From: Salaquimonas sp.
Lineage (GTDB): Bacteria; Pseudomonadota; Alphaproteobacteria; Rhizobiales; Rhizobiaceae
DNA length: 5,255 bases
Assembly (NCBI GenBank): GCA_024639745.1
Contig: JAHEHW010000163.1
Coordinates: forward strand, 1 to 5,255
Reading direction: 5' to 3'
Positions 1 to 5,255 of the stretch are shown here, piece by piece. How positions within the stretch are numbered: position 1 is the first letter of the stretch; each line of letters begins with the position of its first letter. A model generated the notes under the pieces. That model saw only the letters and a program-made list of their open reading frames with translations, was not told the DNA's origin and searched no databases. The position numbers and the translations under genes were made by a program.

Positions 1-471
1 ATCATCGAGCGAGACCCATCGCGTGGCTGCGACTTCGGCAGGGTTCGGCCGAACCTCAAGACTTGCGCTATCTGCCTCTGCGGTAAACACGGTGACCCGC
101 TCATGCTCGGTCAGGCCGCCGCCCACATCGGCTTTGTAGTCGAGCGTTATGCGCTCGATCAGATCGATTGAGACGCCGAGCTCTTCTGCAAGGCGCCGCA
201 CTGCACAATCCACGATGCTCTCGCCCCAGTGAGGATGCGTGCAGCAGGTATTGGCCCATTTGCCAGGGCAATGATATTTGTCATGGGCACGTTGCTGGAT
301 CAGCAACCGGTCGCCGTCGGTAATGAAAACCGAAATTGCGAGATGAAGCTGGGCAATCTCGTGGGCATGAAGCTTTTCGATCGGGAACAAAGAACCGTCC
401 TCGTCAACCGCCGGAATCATGATCGCCTGATCGTCCTGCCCTGTATCCGTCGTGCCTGCCTGATGGTTCAT
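1..471 (-). CDS. idi: Isopentenyl-diphosphate delta-isomerase, type 1 (3' end cut off)
   Basis: Interconverts isopentenyl and dimethylallyl diphosphate in the cytoplasm. In a phototroph this supplies carotenoids, the bacteriochlorophyll tail and quinones. The first 157 residues are visible and the frame runs off base 1; about 20 residues are probably missing, judging from the usual length near 175-180. The active-site block NTCCTHPHWGE lies at residues 74-84, with the catalytic Cys at 77 by alignment with the E. coli enzyme. A Nudix-like helix follows (about 83-100, ending RRLAEELGV). The second acidic motif TEHE is at 121-124, where Glu124 corresponds to the catalytic/metal-binding Glu. These motifs separate it from the flavin-dependent type 2 enzyme. 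The start at 471 has only a weak ribosome site. The ATG at 418-420 (residue 18, MIPAV) matches the N-terminus of Rhodobacter-type Idi better and could be the true start. It reads in the same direction as hemA but is separated from it by 166 bases. Confidence 0.95.
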   Translation of the reverse strand, partial: MNHQAGTTDTGQDDQAIMIPAVDEDGSLFPIEKLHAHEIAQLHLAISVFITDGDRLLIQQRAHDKYHCPGKWANTCCTHPHWGESIVDCAVRRLAEELGVSIDLIERITLDYKADVGGGLTEHERVTVFTAEADSASLEVRPNPAEVAATRWVSLDD

Positions 472-504
472 TAGAATTTGTTTCCGGAATTTTCCGATTG
501 CTTG

Positions 505-525
505 GATTAACTACGCATTTTAATC
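505..525. repeat. Inverted repeat GATTAA-N9-TTAATC upstream of idi
   Basis: Perfect 6-bp half-sites separated by nine bases, in an A/T-rich patch whose near edge is 33 bases upstream of the longest idi start. Symmetric half-sites about 15 bases centre to centre could bind a dimeric regulator. The site also overlaps the best, but weak, -10-like sequence. Binding is inferred; a chance repeat of this size is possible. Confidence 0.4.
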
Positions 526-541
526 TTTCCGCTCTCGTTCA

Positions 542-561
542 GATAAGTCTACACCCTTATC
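542..561. repeat. Inverted repeat GATAAG-N8-CTTATC upstream of idi
   Basis: Perfect 6-bp half-sites separated by eight bases, 70 bases upstream of the longest idi start and about 75 bases downstream of the hemA stop. The arrangement resembles a dimeric operator more than a terminator, because no T-run follows on either strand. I do not recognise it as a known regulator consensus. Confidence 0.4.
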
Positions 562-583
562 GCCACACGGGCCAGTTCGACCG

Positions 584-599
584 GGCACCAAGAGGTGCC
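584..599 (-). other. Short hairpin GGCACC-loop-GGTGCC after hemA
   Basis: A perfect 6-bp stem with a four-base loop begins 38 bases past the hemA stop in the direction of transcription. In that direction it is followed by CGGTC rather than a T-run, so it is not a standard intrinsic terminator. It could protect the 3' end of the hemA message or be a processing point. It could also be chance. Confidence 0.35.
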
Positions 600-637
600 T
601 TTGCTCATAGAACCCCAAAGGAAAACGTCTCTCCGGA

Positions 638-1855
638 TCAGGCGACGTTCCTTGCCAGCGCGCATTGCGACCACAGCGCGTTGATCGAACGTGCCAGATG
701 CCCAACATCTCCATCCGTGTGAAGCGGCGTCGGCGTGATGCGGAGCCGCTCGGTGCCAACAGGGACTGTCGGGTAGTTGATCGGCTGAACATAGATGTTG
801 TGATGTTCCATCAGGACATCCGAAATCCATTTGCACTTGGCGGCATTCCCTACCATCACCGGGACGATATGGCTCGGATTGTCCATATGCGGGATGCCAT
901 AGCCATCCAGGGCAGCACGAACTTTCGCGACCGCTTCCTTGTGTAAAGTCCGTTCGCGGGCGCTCTGCTTCAAATGCTGGATCGAGGCAACGGCTCCGGC
1001 TGCAAGTGCCGGCGGCAATGCAGTGGTGAAAATAAAGCCGGATGAAAAGGAACGGACGAAATCGATCAGCGTCGCCGAACCGGTGATATAACCACCCATG
1101 ACGCCATAGGCCTTGCCGAGAGTGCCCTCGATAACCGTCAGCCGGTCCATCAGGCCATCTCTCTCTGCGATGCCACCACCGCGGGGACCATACATGCCAA
1201 CCGCATGCACTTCATCGAGATAGGTGATGGCTCCATACTTGTCGGCAACATCGCAAATCGCTTCGATCGGGCCGATGTCGCCATCCATGGAATAGACGGA
1301 TTCGAACGCAACCATTTTCGGCGCATCAGGGTCATCTAATGCCATCAAGCGGTCTAGGTCTTCCGGATCGTTATGCTTGAAGAGCCGCTTCTCGCATCGC
1401 GAATGCCTGATACCTTCGATCATCGAGGCGTGGTTCAGGCTGTCTGAATAGACGATCATCCCGGGAATCTTCGCCGCAAGCGTACCGAGCGCCGCCCAGT
1501 TTGAAACATAGCCGGAGGTGAAGATCAGCGCGGACTCTTTGCAATGAAGATCGGCAAGTTCCTTTTCCAGCAAAACATGACCATGATTTGTGCCGGAAAT
1601 ATTACGCGTTCCGCCTGCCCCCGCGCCGCATTGGTCGATTGCCGCTTTCATCGCATCGGTGACAATTTCATTCTGCCCCATGCCCAGATAGTCGTTGGAA
1701 CACCACACCGTGACATCGCGCGTGGTACCATCAGGTGCGTAGAAGGTGGCGGTCGGGAACTTCTTCCGTTGACGTTCGATTTCGGCAAAAACACGATAAT
1801 TGCCCGCGTCGTGCAAACCGCCGAGCGCATCCTCCATGTAAGTGTTGATATCCAT
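638..1855 (-). CDS. hemA: 5-aminolevulinate synthase (ALAS)
   Basis: PLP enzyme condensing glycine with succinyl-CoA to 5-aminolevulinate, the entry step of tetrapyrrole synthesis by the Shemin (C4) route. It has 405 residues, full length for the family. PLP-fold landmarks are visible: GGTRNISG at 81-88, [10 protein letters not shown] at 141-150, YLDEVHAVG at 212-220 (Asp214 and His217 contact PLP), and the Schiff-base lysine Lys248 in EGTLGKAYG. Arg21, Thr83 and Asn85 sit at the substrate-contact positions known from the Rhodobacter capsulatus enzyme, and the C-terminal substrate arginine is near 372. With this start the lysine and aspartate numbering coincide exactly with that enzyme, and GGAGGG lies 4 bases before the ATG. 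An in-frame ATG at 1895-1897 would add 14 residues and overlaps the puhE stop, but it lacks family support. hemA sits 38 bases after puhE, apparently as the last gene of the puh/acsF operon. The organism may have a second ALAS gene elsewhere. Confidence 0.97.
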   Translation of the reverse strand: MDINTYMEDALGGLHDAGNYRVFAEIERQRKKFPTATFYAPDGTTRDVTVWCSNDYLGMGQNEIVTDAMKAAIDQCGAGAGGTRNISGTNHGHVLLEKELADLHCKESALIFTSGYVSNWAALGTLAAKIPGMIVYSDSLNHASMIEGIRHSRCEKRLFKHNDPEDLDRLMALDDPDAPKMVAFESVYSMDGDIGPIEAICDVADKYGAITYLDEVHAVGMYGPRGGGIAERDGLMDRLTVIEGTLGKAYGVMGGYITGSATLIDFVRSFSSGFIFTTALPPALAAGAVASIQHLKQSARERTLHKEAVAKVRAALDGYGIPHMDNPSHIVPVMVGNAAKCKWISDVLMEHHNIYVQPINYPTVPVGTERLRITPTPLHTDGDVGHLARSINALWSQCALARNVA

Positions 1856-1859
1856 ATTT

Positions 1860-1865
1860 CCCTCC
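1860..1865 (-). promoter_or_regulatory. Ribosome binding site deciding the hemA start
   Basis: GGAGGG on the minus strand, four bases before the ATG at 1853-1855. It favours this start over the upstream in-frame ATG at 1895-1897, which overlaps the puhE stop codon as ATGA. Confidence 0.8.
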
Positions 1866-1893
1866 GTCACTCTGCGCTCAAACTGCCTTAAAC

Positions 1894-2802
1894 TCATTCC
1901 GCACCATGGCGGCTTCTCTTAGGATCCGGACCCGTCCCCGCAACCGGTGCGCAAGCACCGATGGTTGCGGATAGTCCATGTGAAACATTCGCTGCATCAG
2001 CGTCGATCGAACGGCCGTATTCAGCCGATTTTTCCGGCATCGCCCAGGACCACAATGCGCGGTCCGAGACCGGCAGGACCAGGACGAAATGCTCGATAAT
2101 CGCGAGTGCCATGAAAGTGGCGAGCAAGAGATGGCCGACCACGACGAATTCATGGCTCGCCTGCCAGGCCCCGATTACGAGCGCAACCATAACGGCGGCT
2201 GCGGCGCCAATGGCGACCGGGAAGAAATAGCTGGTCTTCCCGGTGTTGAAATAGGTTTTGAGATAATCCATGCGTTCCGGCATCATCTCGCTGATGGCAT
2301 TCGGCGCGCCAAGGAAGATATTGAGCTTCGCGCTGATCCGCATCACCCATAACAGGATGAACGTCCACATCCCGAAGCGATTTCCGGCGTCGTGCAGCAG
2401 CCAGACAATCCCGATAACGGTGATGAAGATGGCGAGTTCATGGGTGCTGACGGTTTCGAACGCTGCCTTGAACCGTTGCCAGCCCGTTAGCCCGGGCGGA
2501 CAAGGCGCCCTGCGCGGCCCAGCCAGCAAGCCGGTCAGGAATGTTACCTCGTGAAAAGCCCAAATCAGCAGGGCTCCGAAAAACCCGGCATAGGACCCCA
2601 TGGGGGTAAGCCATTCCCGGCTCTCAACCAGCAGCATCAGCCCGCCGGAGGCGAGCAGGCTCGCCCAGATCGCCGGCCCCATCTGATGCCAGTCGCCAGT
2701 CCCGTTTTCCCCGCGCCGAACGCCGATCAGAACGAGCCCGGTGGCAAGCCACCAGACGACGACTGCGATCGCCATTGCGGAGAGGGGATGATCGAGGCTC
2801 AA
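1894..2802 (-). CDS. puhE: Photosynthetic complex assembly protein PuhE (DUF3623 family), TTG start
   Basis: Integral membrane protein that helps assemble or balance the reaction centre and light-harvesting complex; its biochemical activity is not known. It has 302 residues from the TTG start. Hydrophobic segments lie at about 7-27, 41-60, 69-92, 117-137, 142-160, 190-215 and 218-243, suggesting seven membrane passes. Family-like stretches include [30 protein letters not shown] and EHFVLVLP. The TTG at 2800-2802 is chosen because AAGGA lies seven bases before it, partly within the acsF stop codon. The in-frame ATG at 2886 would overlap acsF by 74 bases and add a charged, non-membrane N-terminus. 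The ATG at 2773-2775 lacks a ribosome site and would trim the start of the first membrane segment's flank. After residue 258 there is a hydrophilic tail of 44 residues that looks poorly constrained. Identification rests on membrane profile, motifs and position between acsF and hemA. Confidence 0.92.
   Translation of the reverse strand: MSLDHPLSAMAIAVVVWWLATGLVLIGVRRGENGTGDWHQMGPAIWASLLASGGLMLLVESREWLTPMGSYAGFFGALLIWAFHEVTFLTGLLAGPRRAPCPPGLTGWQRFKAAFETVSTHELAIFITVIGIVWLLHDAGNRFGMWTFILLWVMRISAKLNIFLGAPNAISEMMPERMDYLKTYFNTGKTSYFFPVAIGAAAAVMVALVIGAWQASHEFVVVGHLLLATFMALAIIEHFVLVLPVSDRALWSWAMPEKSAEYGRSIDADAANVSHGLSATIGACAPVAGTGPDPKRSRHGAE
1941..1967 (-). repeat. Strong hairpin inside the 3' end of puhE
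   Basis: The two arms are CGGTGC and GCACCG around a four-base loop, extended by a CAAC/GTTG pairing with a three-base bulge on one side, giving about 10 bp of stem. It lies within the puhE coding region, about 45 bases before its stop and 85 bases before the hemA start. No T-run follows, so it is not an intrinsic terminator. A role in message stability, processing or hemA translation is only an inference. Confidence 0.45.
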
Positions 2803-2809
2803 GCGCTTT

Positions 2810-2814
2810 TCCTT
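2810..2814 (-). promoter_or_regulatory. Ribosome binding site supporting the puhE TTG start
   Basis: AAGGA on the minus strand overlaps the acsF stop codon (TAAGGA) and is seven bases from the TTG at 2800-2802. This layout fits a ribosome finishing acsF and re-initiating on puhE. Confidence 0.65.
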
Positions 2815-3913
2815 ACCAGACCGGTTGCAGTCTGGAGGTTTCGGGGATTTCGTTCGACTTGGTCGGAATGAAATAGATCCTGACAAAGGTAGCGGCAGCA
2901 GCAGCGCTCCACAGTCCCTTGCGGATCTTACCGGTGATCCCGCCCTGCTCTGCCGCAGCAGCGATCTTCTGGTTGATCCGCTCGAGTTTCCGGAATCCTT
3001 CCCTAAGTTTCGGATTGTCTAGATCGAGCACGAGCGGGAAGCACTGTTTCGAAATCTCCGTCGTCGTGCGGAAGACCTGCATATCGTACTCTTCGATATC
3101 GACGCCCAACGCATTGTGGAAAGCCGGCCGCATGTGGTCGCGAACATACATGGTCGAAAACACCGCGAGCAGGAAGAACTTGATCCAGAGCTTGTTGCGC
3201 CCTTCGAGCAAGCGCTTGTCGGAGCGCATCAGAAGCGAGAACGCTTCGCCATGGCTGAACTCGTCATTGCACCACTCCTTGAACCACTTGAAAATCGGAT
3301 GGAACCGCTGGTCCGGGTGCTTCTCCAGATGCCGGTAGATGGTGATGTAGCGGGCATACCCGATTTTCTCCGAGAGGTAGGTCGCATAGTAAATGAATTT
3401 CGGCTTGAAATAGGTGTACTTCTTTGCTTTCGCGAGAAAGCCCATATTCACACCAATGCCGAAATCCTTCAGCACATCATTGATGAAACCCGCATGCCGC
3501 GACTCGTCCCTGCTCATATAGCCGAACAGCTCGCATATTTCCTGGTTGTTACCGCGACGCTTCATCTCCTTGTAGAGAACGCAGCCCGAAAACTCCGAGG
3601 TCAGCGAACTGACGAGAAAGTCGATGAACTCGGCTCTCAGATCTTCCGGCAGATCCTCGATCTTGAAATCGTCCCACTGCTCGTTGCGCTTGAAATGCCC
3701 CTTGTTGGGATCACTGCGCATCTGGCGGATGAGCGCATCCCATTCCTCTCGGACGGGTTCGACATCCAGGCGATCCATCTCGTCGAAATCCGTGGTGTAA
3801 AAGCGCGGGCTGATCATCGTCGAAACCATCGCGCTTTTCGTCGTATCATTGACCGCATCGCGGCGTTCAGCCCTCTGACGGGCCAGTTCTTCTGTGCTCA
3901 CATGTTTGTTCAT
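2813..3913 (-). CDS. acsF: O2-dependent Mg-protoporphyrin IX monomethyl ester oxidative cyclase
   Basis: Di-iron oxygenase forming the isocyclic fifth ring of (bacterio)chlorophyll: it converts Mg-protoporphyrin IX monomethyl ester to protochlorophyllide with O2 and reductant, at the membrane. The protein has 366 residues, normal for AcsF. Iron-ligand motifs are clear: Glu107 in TSEFSG, then DESRH at 136-140 (Glu137, His140), and Glu183 in LSEKIGY with [10 protein letters not shown] at 216-225 (Glu218, His221). The ferritin-like helices cover most of the middle, and a hydrophobic stretch near 243-256 could touch the membrane. The start at 3913 overlaps the upstream stop as ATGA, with AAAGGG seven bases before it. 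The neighbouring small ORF is probably its partner BciE. Dependence on O2 implies that bacteriochlorophyll is made under air; the anaerobic cyclase BchE is not in this window. Confidence 0.98.
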   Translation of the reverse strand: MNKHVSTEELARQRAERRDAVNDTTKSAMVSTMISPRFYTTDFDEMDRLDVEPVREEWDALIRQMRSDPNKGHFKRNEQWDDFKIEDLPEDLRAEFIDFLVSSLTSEFSGCVLYKEMKRRGNNQEICELFGYMSRDESRHAGFINDVLKDFGIGVNMGFLAKAKKYTYFKPKFIYYATYLSEKIGYARYITIYRHLEKHPDQRFHPIFKWFKEWCNDEFSHGEAFSLLMRSDKRLLEGRNKLWIKFFLLAVFSTMYVRDHMRPAFHNALGVDIEEYDMQVFRTTTEISKQCFPLVLDLDNPKLREGFRKLERINQKIAAAAEQGGITGKIRKGLWSAAAAATFVRIYFIPTKSNEIPETSRLQPVW

Positions 3914-4215
3914 GGTGCCGCCCTTTCGGTAAAGCTGAATTCACAAAGTTCCATGAATTCCAGATCGCCCGTCGCTTTCGTCCACGCCCGTTCGATCAGG
4001 CTCGCGCGTTTGATCGTCGCGCGGCGCTGGAATTCCTGCGTCTCGCCATAAGGAATGGAAATCGGGGCACCGTGAACAAGCACCTCATCGCCCGGATACA
4101 CCACTTCGCCGCCATTGAAGCGGACATGGGCACCCAGCTGATCGAAGGTGTTATTGATCTCAACTGTGCAATCGACGTCTTCCTGATGGCGGAAAAAAAC
4201 AGAAAACATGTTCAT
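3910..4215 (-). CDS. bciE: Small protein between puhC and acsF, probable cyclase subunit BciE
   Basis: A soluble 101-residue protein with no signal peptide or membrane segment and no motif I recognise. The N-terminal half is beta-rich and acidic (a [20 protein letters not shown] stretch at 30-49). The C-terminal half is likely helical, with basic residues ([16 protein letters not shown]). Alphaproteobacterial photosynthesis clusters usually have a small ORF here. In Rhodobacter sphaeroides the equivalent ORF, named bciE, has been reported as needed for AcsF activity. The name therefore rests mainly on position and size, not on an alignment. It overlaps puhC by four bases (ATGA) and acsF by four bases (ATGA), so all three are probably translationally coupled. 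GGAGG lies six bases before the start at 4215. A second ATG at 4207-4209 has AGGA six bases ahead and could serve instead, removing two residues. Confidence 0.8.
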   Translation of the reverse strand: MNMFSVFFRHQEDVDCTVEINNTFDQLGAHVRFNGGEVVYPGDEVLVHGAPISIPYGETQEFQRRATIKRASLIERAWTKATGDLEFMELCEFSFTERAAP

Positions 4216-4706
4216 TCCTTTCCTCCTCCGTGATTGTTCAGAAATGTTGCGAAGGCCGCGGCATTGTCGCGCCCGAACGCATCGAGATAGAACCGTTCAC
4301 CCGTCGCGGTATCTGACAGTGAGACGGCACCACCCGTCCACTCGATAACCCGGTAGGGCTGGTTCTGTGGAACACCTGAAACCAGGCGCATCCGTTTGAA
4401 CGCGCGCAGCGAACCGCGCACGAAACCGCCTTGCGTACTCGTAAGGCTGGCAAGCATTTCACCGGAACCGGCATCGCTCACCGTGATCAGGCCGTTATCT
4501 TGTTCGAGAATGACCAGGTCACGCATGGCAACCGGCGTCCCGGTAGGCGTCTTGACAATACCGATGCCGGTAATCTGGCCGAACAGCGTCGCGCCGATTG
4601 CGAAGGCAAGAAGCAGGCCTGCGGCAACCAGAGGAATCTTCGGAAAGCGATTGGGAACGCTGCCCGCCCGCCGCTGAAAATAACCGAGTTGCGATACAGA
4701 ACCCAT
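4212..4706 (-). CDS. puhC: Photosynthetic complex assembly protein PuhC
   Basis: Membrane-anchored assembly factor that supports reaction-centre and LH1 accumulation; its exact mechanism is unknown. It has 164 residues, close to the usual PuhC length. A short basic N-terminus (QRRAGSVPNR at 11-20) precedes one membrane segment at about 24-43. The rest (about 50-160) is a soluble, beta-rich domain expected on the periplasmic side, including VILEQDNGLITVSDAGSG and a late FYLDAFGRDNAAAFATFLN stretch typical of PuhC C-termini. The start at 4706 has a strong AGGAGG, which shares its first bases with the puhB stop (TAG). The stop overlaps the next ORF by four bases. Assignment is by topology, C-terminal motif and its place right after puhB. 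Confidence 0.93.
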   Translation of the reverse strand: MGSVSQLGYFQRRAGSVPNRFPKIPLVAAGLLLAFAIGATLFGQITGIGIVKTPTGTPVAMRDLVILEQDNGLITVSDAGSGEMLASLTSTQGGFVRGSLRAFKRMRLVSGVPQNQPYRVIEWTGGAVSLSDTATGERFYLDAFGRDNAAAFATFLNNHGGGKE

Positions 4707-4711
4707 TTCCG

Positions 4712-4716
4712 CCTCC
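4712..4716 (-). promoter_or_regulatory. Ribosome binding site of puhC overlapping the puhB stop
   Basis: The sequence TAGGAGG contains the puhB stop TAG and the puhC Shine-Dalgarno GGAGG, with five bases to the puhC ATG. This supports coupled translation of the pair. Confidence 0.75.
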
Positions 4717-5255
4717 TATTCCGCCGGAACCGCGACCGGTGCTACCGGACGCAACTTTCCGCCCTGTGCCGGCACACCCGCTTCCTTGCGGATCGGCTGT
4801 GACAGCGCCATTTCCTGCGCCAGGACATTCGCCACGTGCTCGACATTCATCAGTCCGATCATTGCCGGTTCGGTTCGCCTCAGGCGCCAGCCGCGCACAT
4901 GCGGCCACTGCACCAGCCATGACAACCGGTGGTCGCCCTTGATCGAAAGCGCCAGCGATCCGCTGCCGTCTTTTTCTTTTTTCATGGCGGCCGACTCGAT
5001 CTGGTTGAACGGCAGATTGAGCGTCATGGAGAGCGCAACACCGAACCGCATGACCACGCGCCGATTGGTGATCGTGTAAACCGTCGTTTTCTGAACGCCC
5101 CAGGCGAAGAATTCGAGCATGGCGACAACGACGGCCGCCAGCAGAACGAGGACTCCCGCCGAGAAGAAGATACCCCCCAGCGTATAACCGTCGTTCAGAC
5201 CCGCAATAACCGCCCACAGCGCAAGAAGCAGGAAATAGAAACCTATCCAGCGGAC
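4716..5255 (-). CDS. puhB: Photosynthetic complex assembly protein PuhB (5' end cut off)
   Basis: Membrane protein reported to act as a reaction-centre assembly factor. The visible part has 179 residues. The frame is open to the window edge, so about 30-40 N-terminal residues are probably missing, judging from the usual length near 210. Two hydrophobic segments, at about visible residues 3-20 and 27-48, form a membrane hairpin. Then comes a bacterial PH-like domain (bPH_2) starting at AWGVQKTTVYTITNRRVVMR (51-70) and running to about 150, with the typical LPFNQIES strand. The C-terminal tail is proline- and valine-rich (KLRPVAPVAVPAE). The internal ATG at 5118-5120 lies just after the second membrane segment and is not the true start. 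It is followed nine bases later by puhC, so it belongs to the same transcript. Confidence 0.93.
   Translation of the reverse strand, partial: VRWIGFYFLLLALWAVIAGLNDGYTLGGIFFSAGVLVLLAAVVVAMLEFFAWGVQKTTVYTITNRRVVMRFGVALSMTLNLPFNQIESAAMKKEKDGSGSLALSIKGDHRLSWLVQWPHVRGWRLRRTEPAMIGLMNVEHVANVLAQEMALSQPIRKEAGVPAQGGKLRPVAPVAVPAE

Larger units (their letters stand above)
472..637 (-). other. hemA-idi intergenic region, possible idi promoter/operator region
   Basis: This is the only sizeable non-coding gap in the window. On the minus strand it carries, in order, a short hairpin (584-599), an inverted repeat GATAAG-N8-CTTATC (542-561), an A/T-rich stretch with a second inverted repeat GATTAA-N9-TTAATC (505-525), and the palindrome TTCCGGAA (482-489) just ahead of idi. 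I see no convincing sigma-70 -35/-10 pair. The best is TTATCT, 17 bases, then TTAAAA, which is weak. There is no TGT-N12-ACA box of the PpsR/CrtJ type and no FNR-like TTGAT-N4-ATCAA site. That idi has its own promoter here is an inference from the gap length and the repeats. Confidence 0.45.

Noticed and set aside
229..474. Plus-strand 81-residue frame opposite idi
   Set aside because: The minus strand encodes a clear type 1 Idi with its Cys and Glu motifs; the plus-strand product resembles nothing.
584..599. Intrinsic terminator between hemA and idi
   Set aside because: The stem is only 6 bp and no T-run follows in the direction of transcription; on the opposite strand only TTT follows, and no plus-strand gene ends there.
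472..637. PpsR/CrtJ (TGT-N12-ACA) or FNR-type sites upstream of idi
   Set aside because: I looked on both strands and found no match to either consensus.
1544..1891. Plus-strand frames opposite hemA and others opposite puhE, puhC and puhB
   Set aside because: They are shadows of well-supported minus-strand genes. Their translations are rich in Arg and Pro/Ser without any family motif.
3116..4051. A 311-residue open frame on the plus strand opposite acsF and bciE
   Set aside because: It lies antisense to unmistakable AcsF coding sequence with the EXXH di-iron motifs. It has no ribosome site or recognisable domain, and long antisense frames are common opposite G+C-rich genes.
4519..5217. A 232-residue minus-strand frame covering puhB and the start of puhC
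   Set aside because: It is out of frame with the PuhB PH-like domain and the PuhC membrane anchor. Its product is Gly/Arg/Ala-rich low-complexity sequence, and its start is not preceded by a ribosome site.
1..5255. A novel system hidden among the genes (mobile element, defence island, CRISPR, RNA gene)
   Set aside because: Nearly every base is accounted for by known photosynthesis-cluster genes with tight spacing. I saw no direct-repeat array, transposase, integrase, tRNA-like fold or abrupt composition change.

Overview
The window is a slice of a bacterial photosynthesis gene cluster from an aerobic anoxygenic phototroph, most likely an alphaproteobacterium. The evidence for this is the gene order puhB-puhC-bciE-acsF-puhE-hemA, a Shemin-pathway 5-aminolevulinate synthase, an oxygen-dependent AcsF cyclase and moderately high G+C. 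A sphingomonad/erythrobacter-type host is possible, but the window does not settle the genus. Proteobacteria of other classes can carry transferred photosynthesis clusters, so the class call is an inference.

All genes lie on the minus strand, so transcription runs from high to low coordinates. It enters inside puhB (5' end cut off by the window), then passes through puhC, a 101-residue ORF best read as bciE, acsF, puhE and hemA. After a 166-base gap it reaches idi, whose 3' end is cut off at base 1. Spacing in the first six genes is operon-like: 9 bases puhB-puhC, ATGA overlaps at puhC-bciE and bciE-acsF, 10 bases acsF-puhE (with a TTG start), and 38 bases puhE-hemA. The hemA-idi gap is the only place with room for a separate promoter. 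It holds two 6-bp inverted repeats and one short hairpin.

Functionally the genes form one programme. HemA makes 5-aminolevulinate, the first committed tetrapyrrole precursor. AcsF, probably with BciE, closes the fifth ring of Mg-protoporphyrin IX monomethyl ester using O2. PuhB, PuhC and PuhE are membrane factors for assembly of the reaction centre and its antenna. Idi balances IPP and DMAPP, which feed carotenoids, the bacteriochlorophyll tail and quinones.

I found no mobile element, tRNA, rRNA, CRISPR array or unknown defence-like system. The parts that deserve a second look are the bciE candidate, the regulatory-looking repeats ahead of idi, a strong hairpin inside the end of puhE, and start-codon choices for puhE, hemA and idi.
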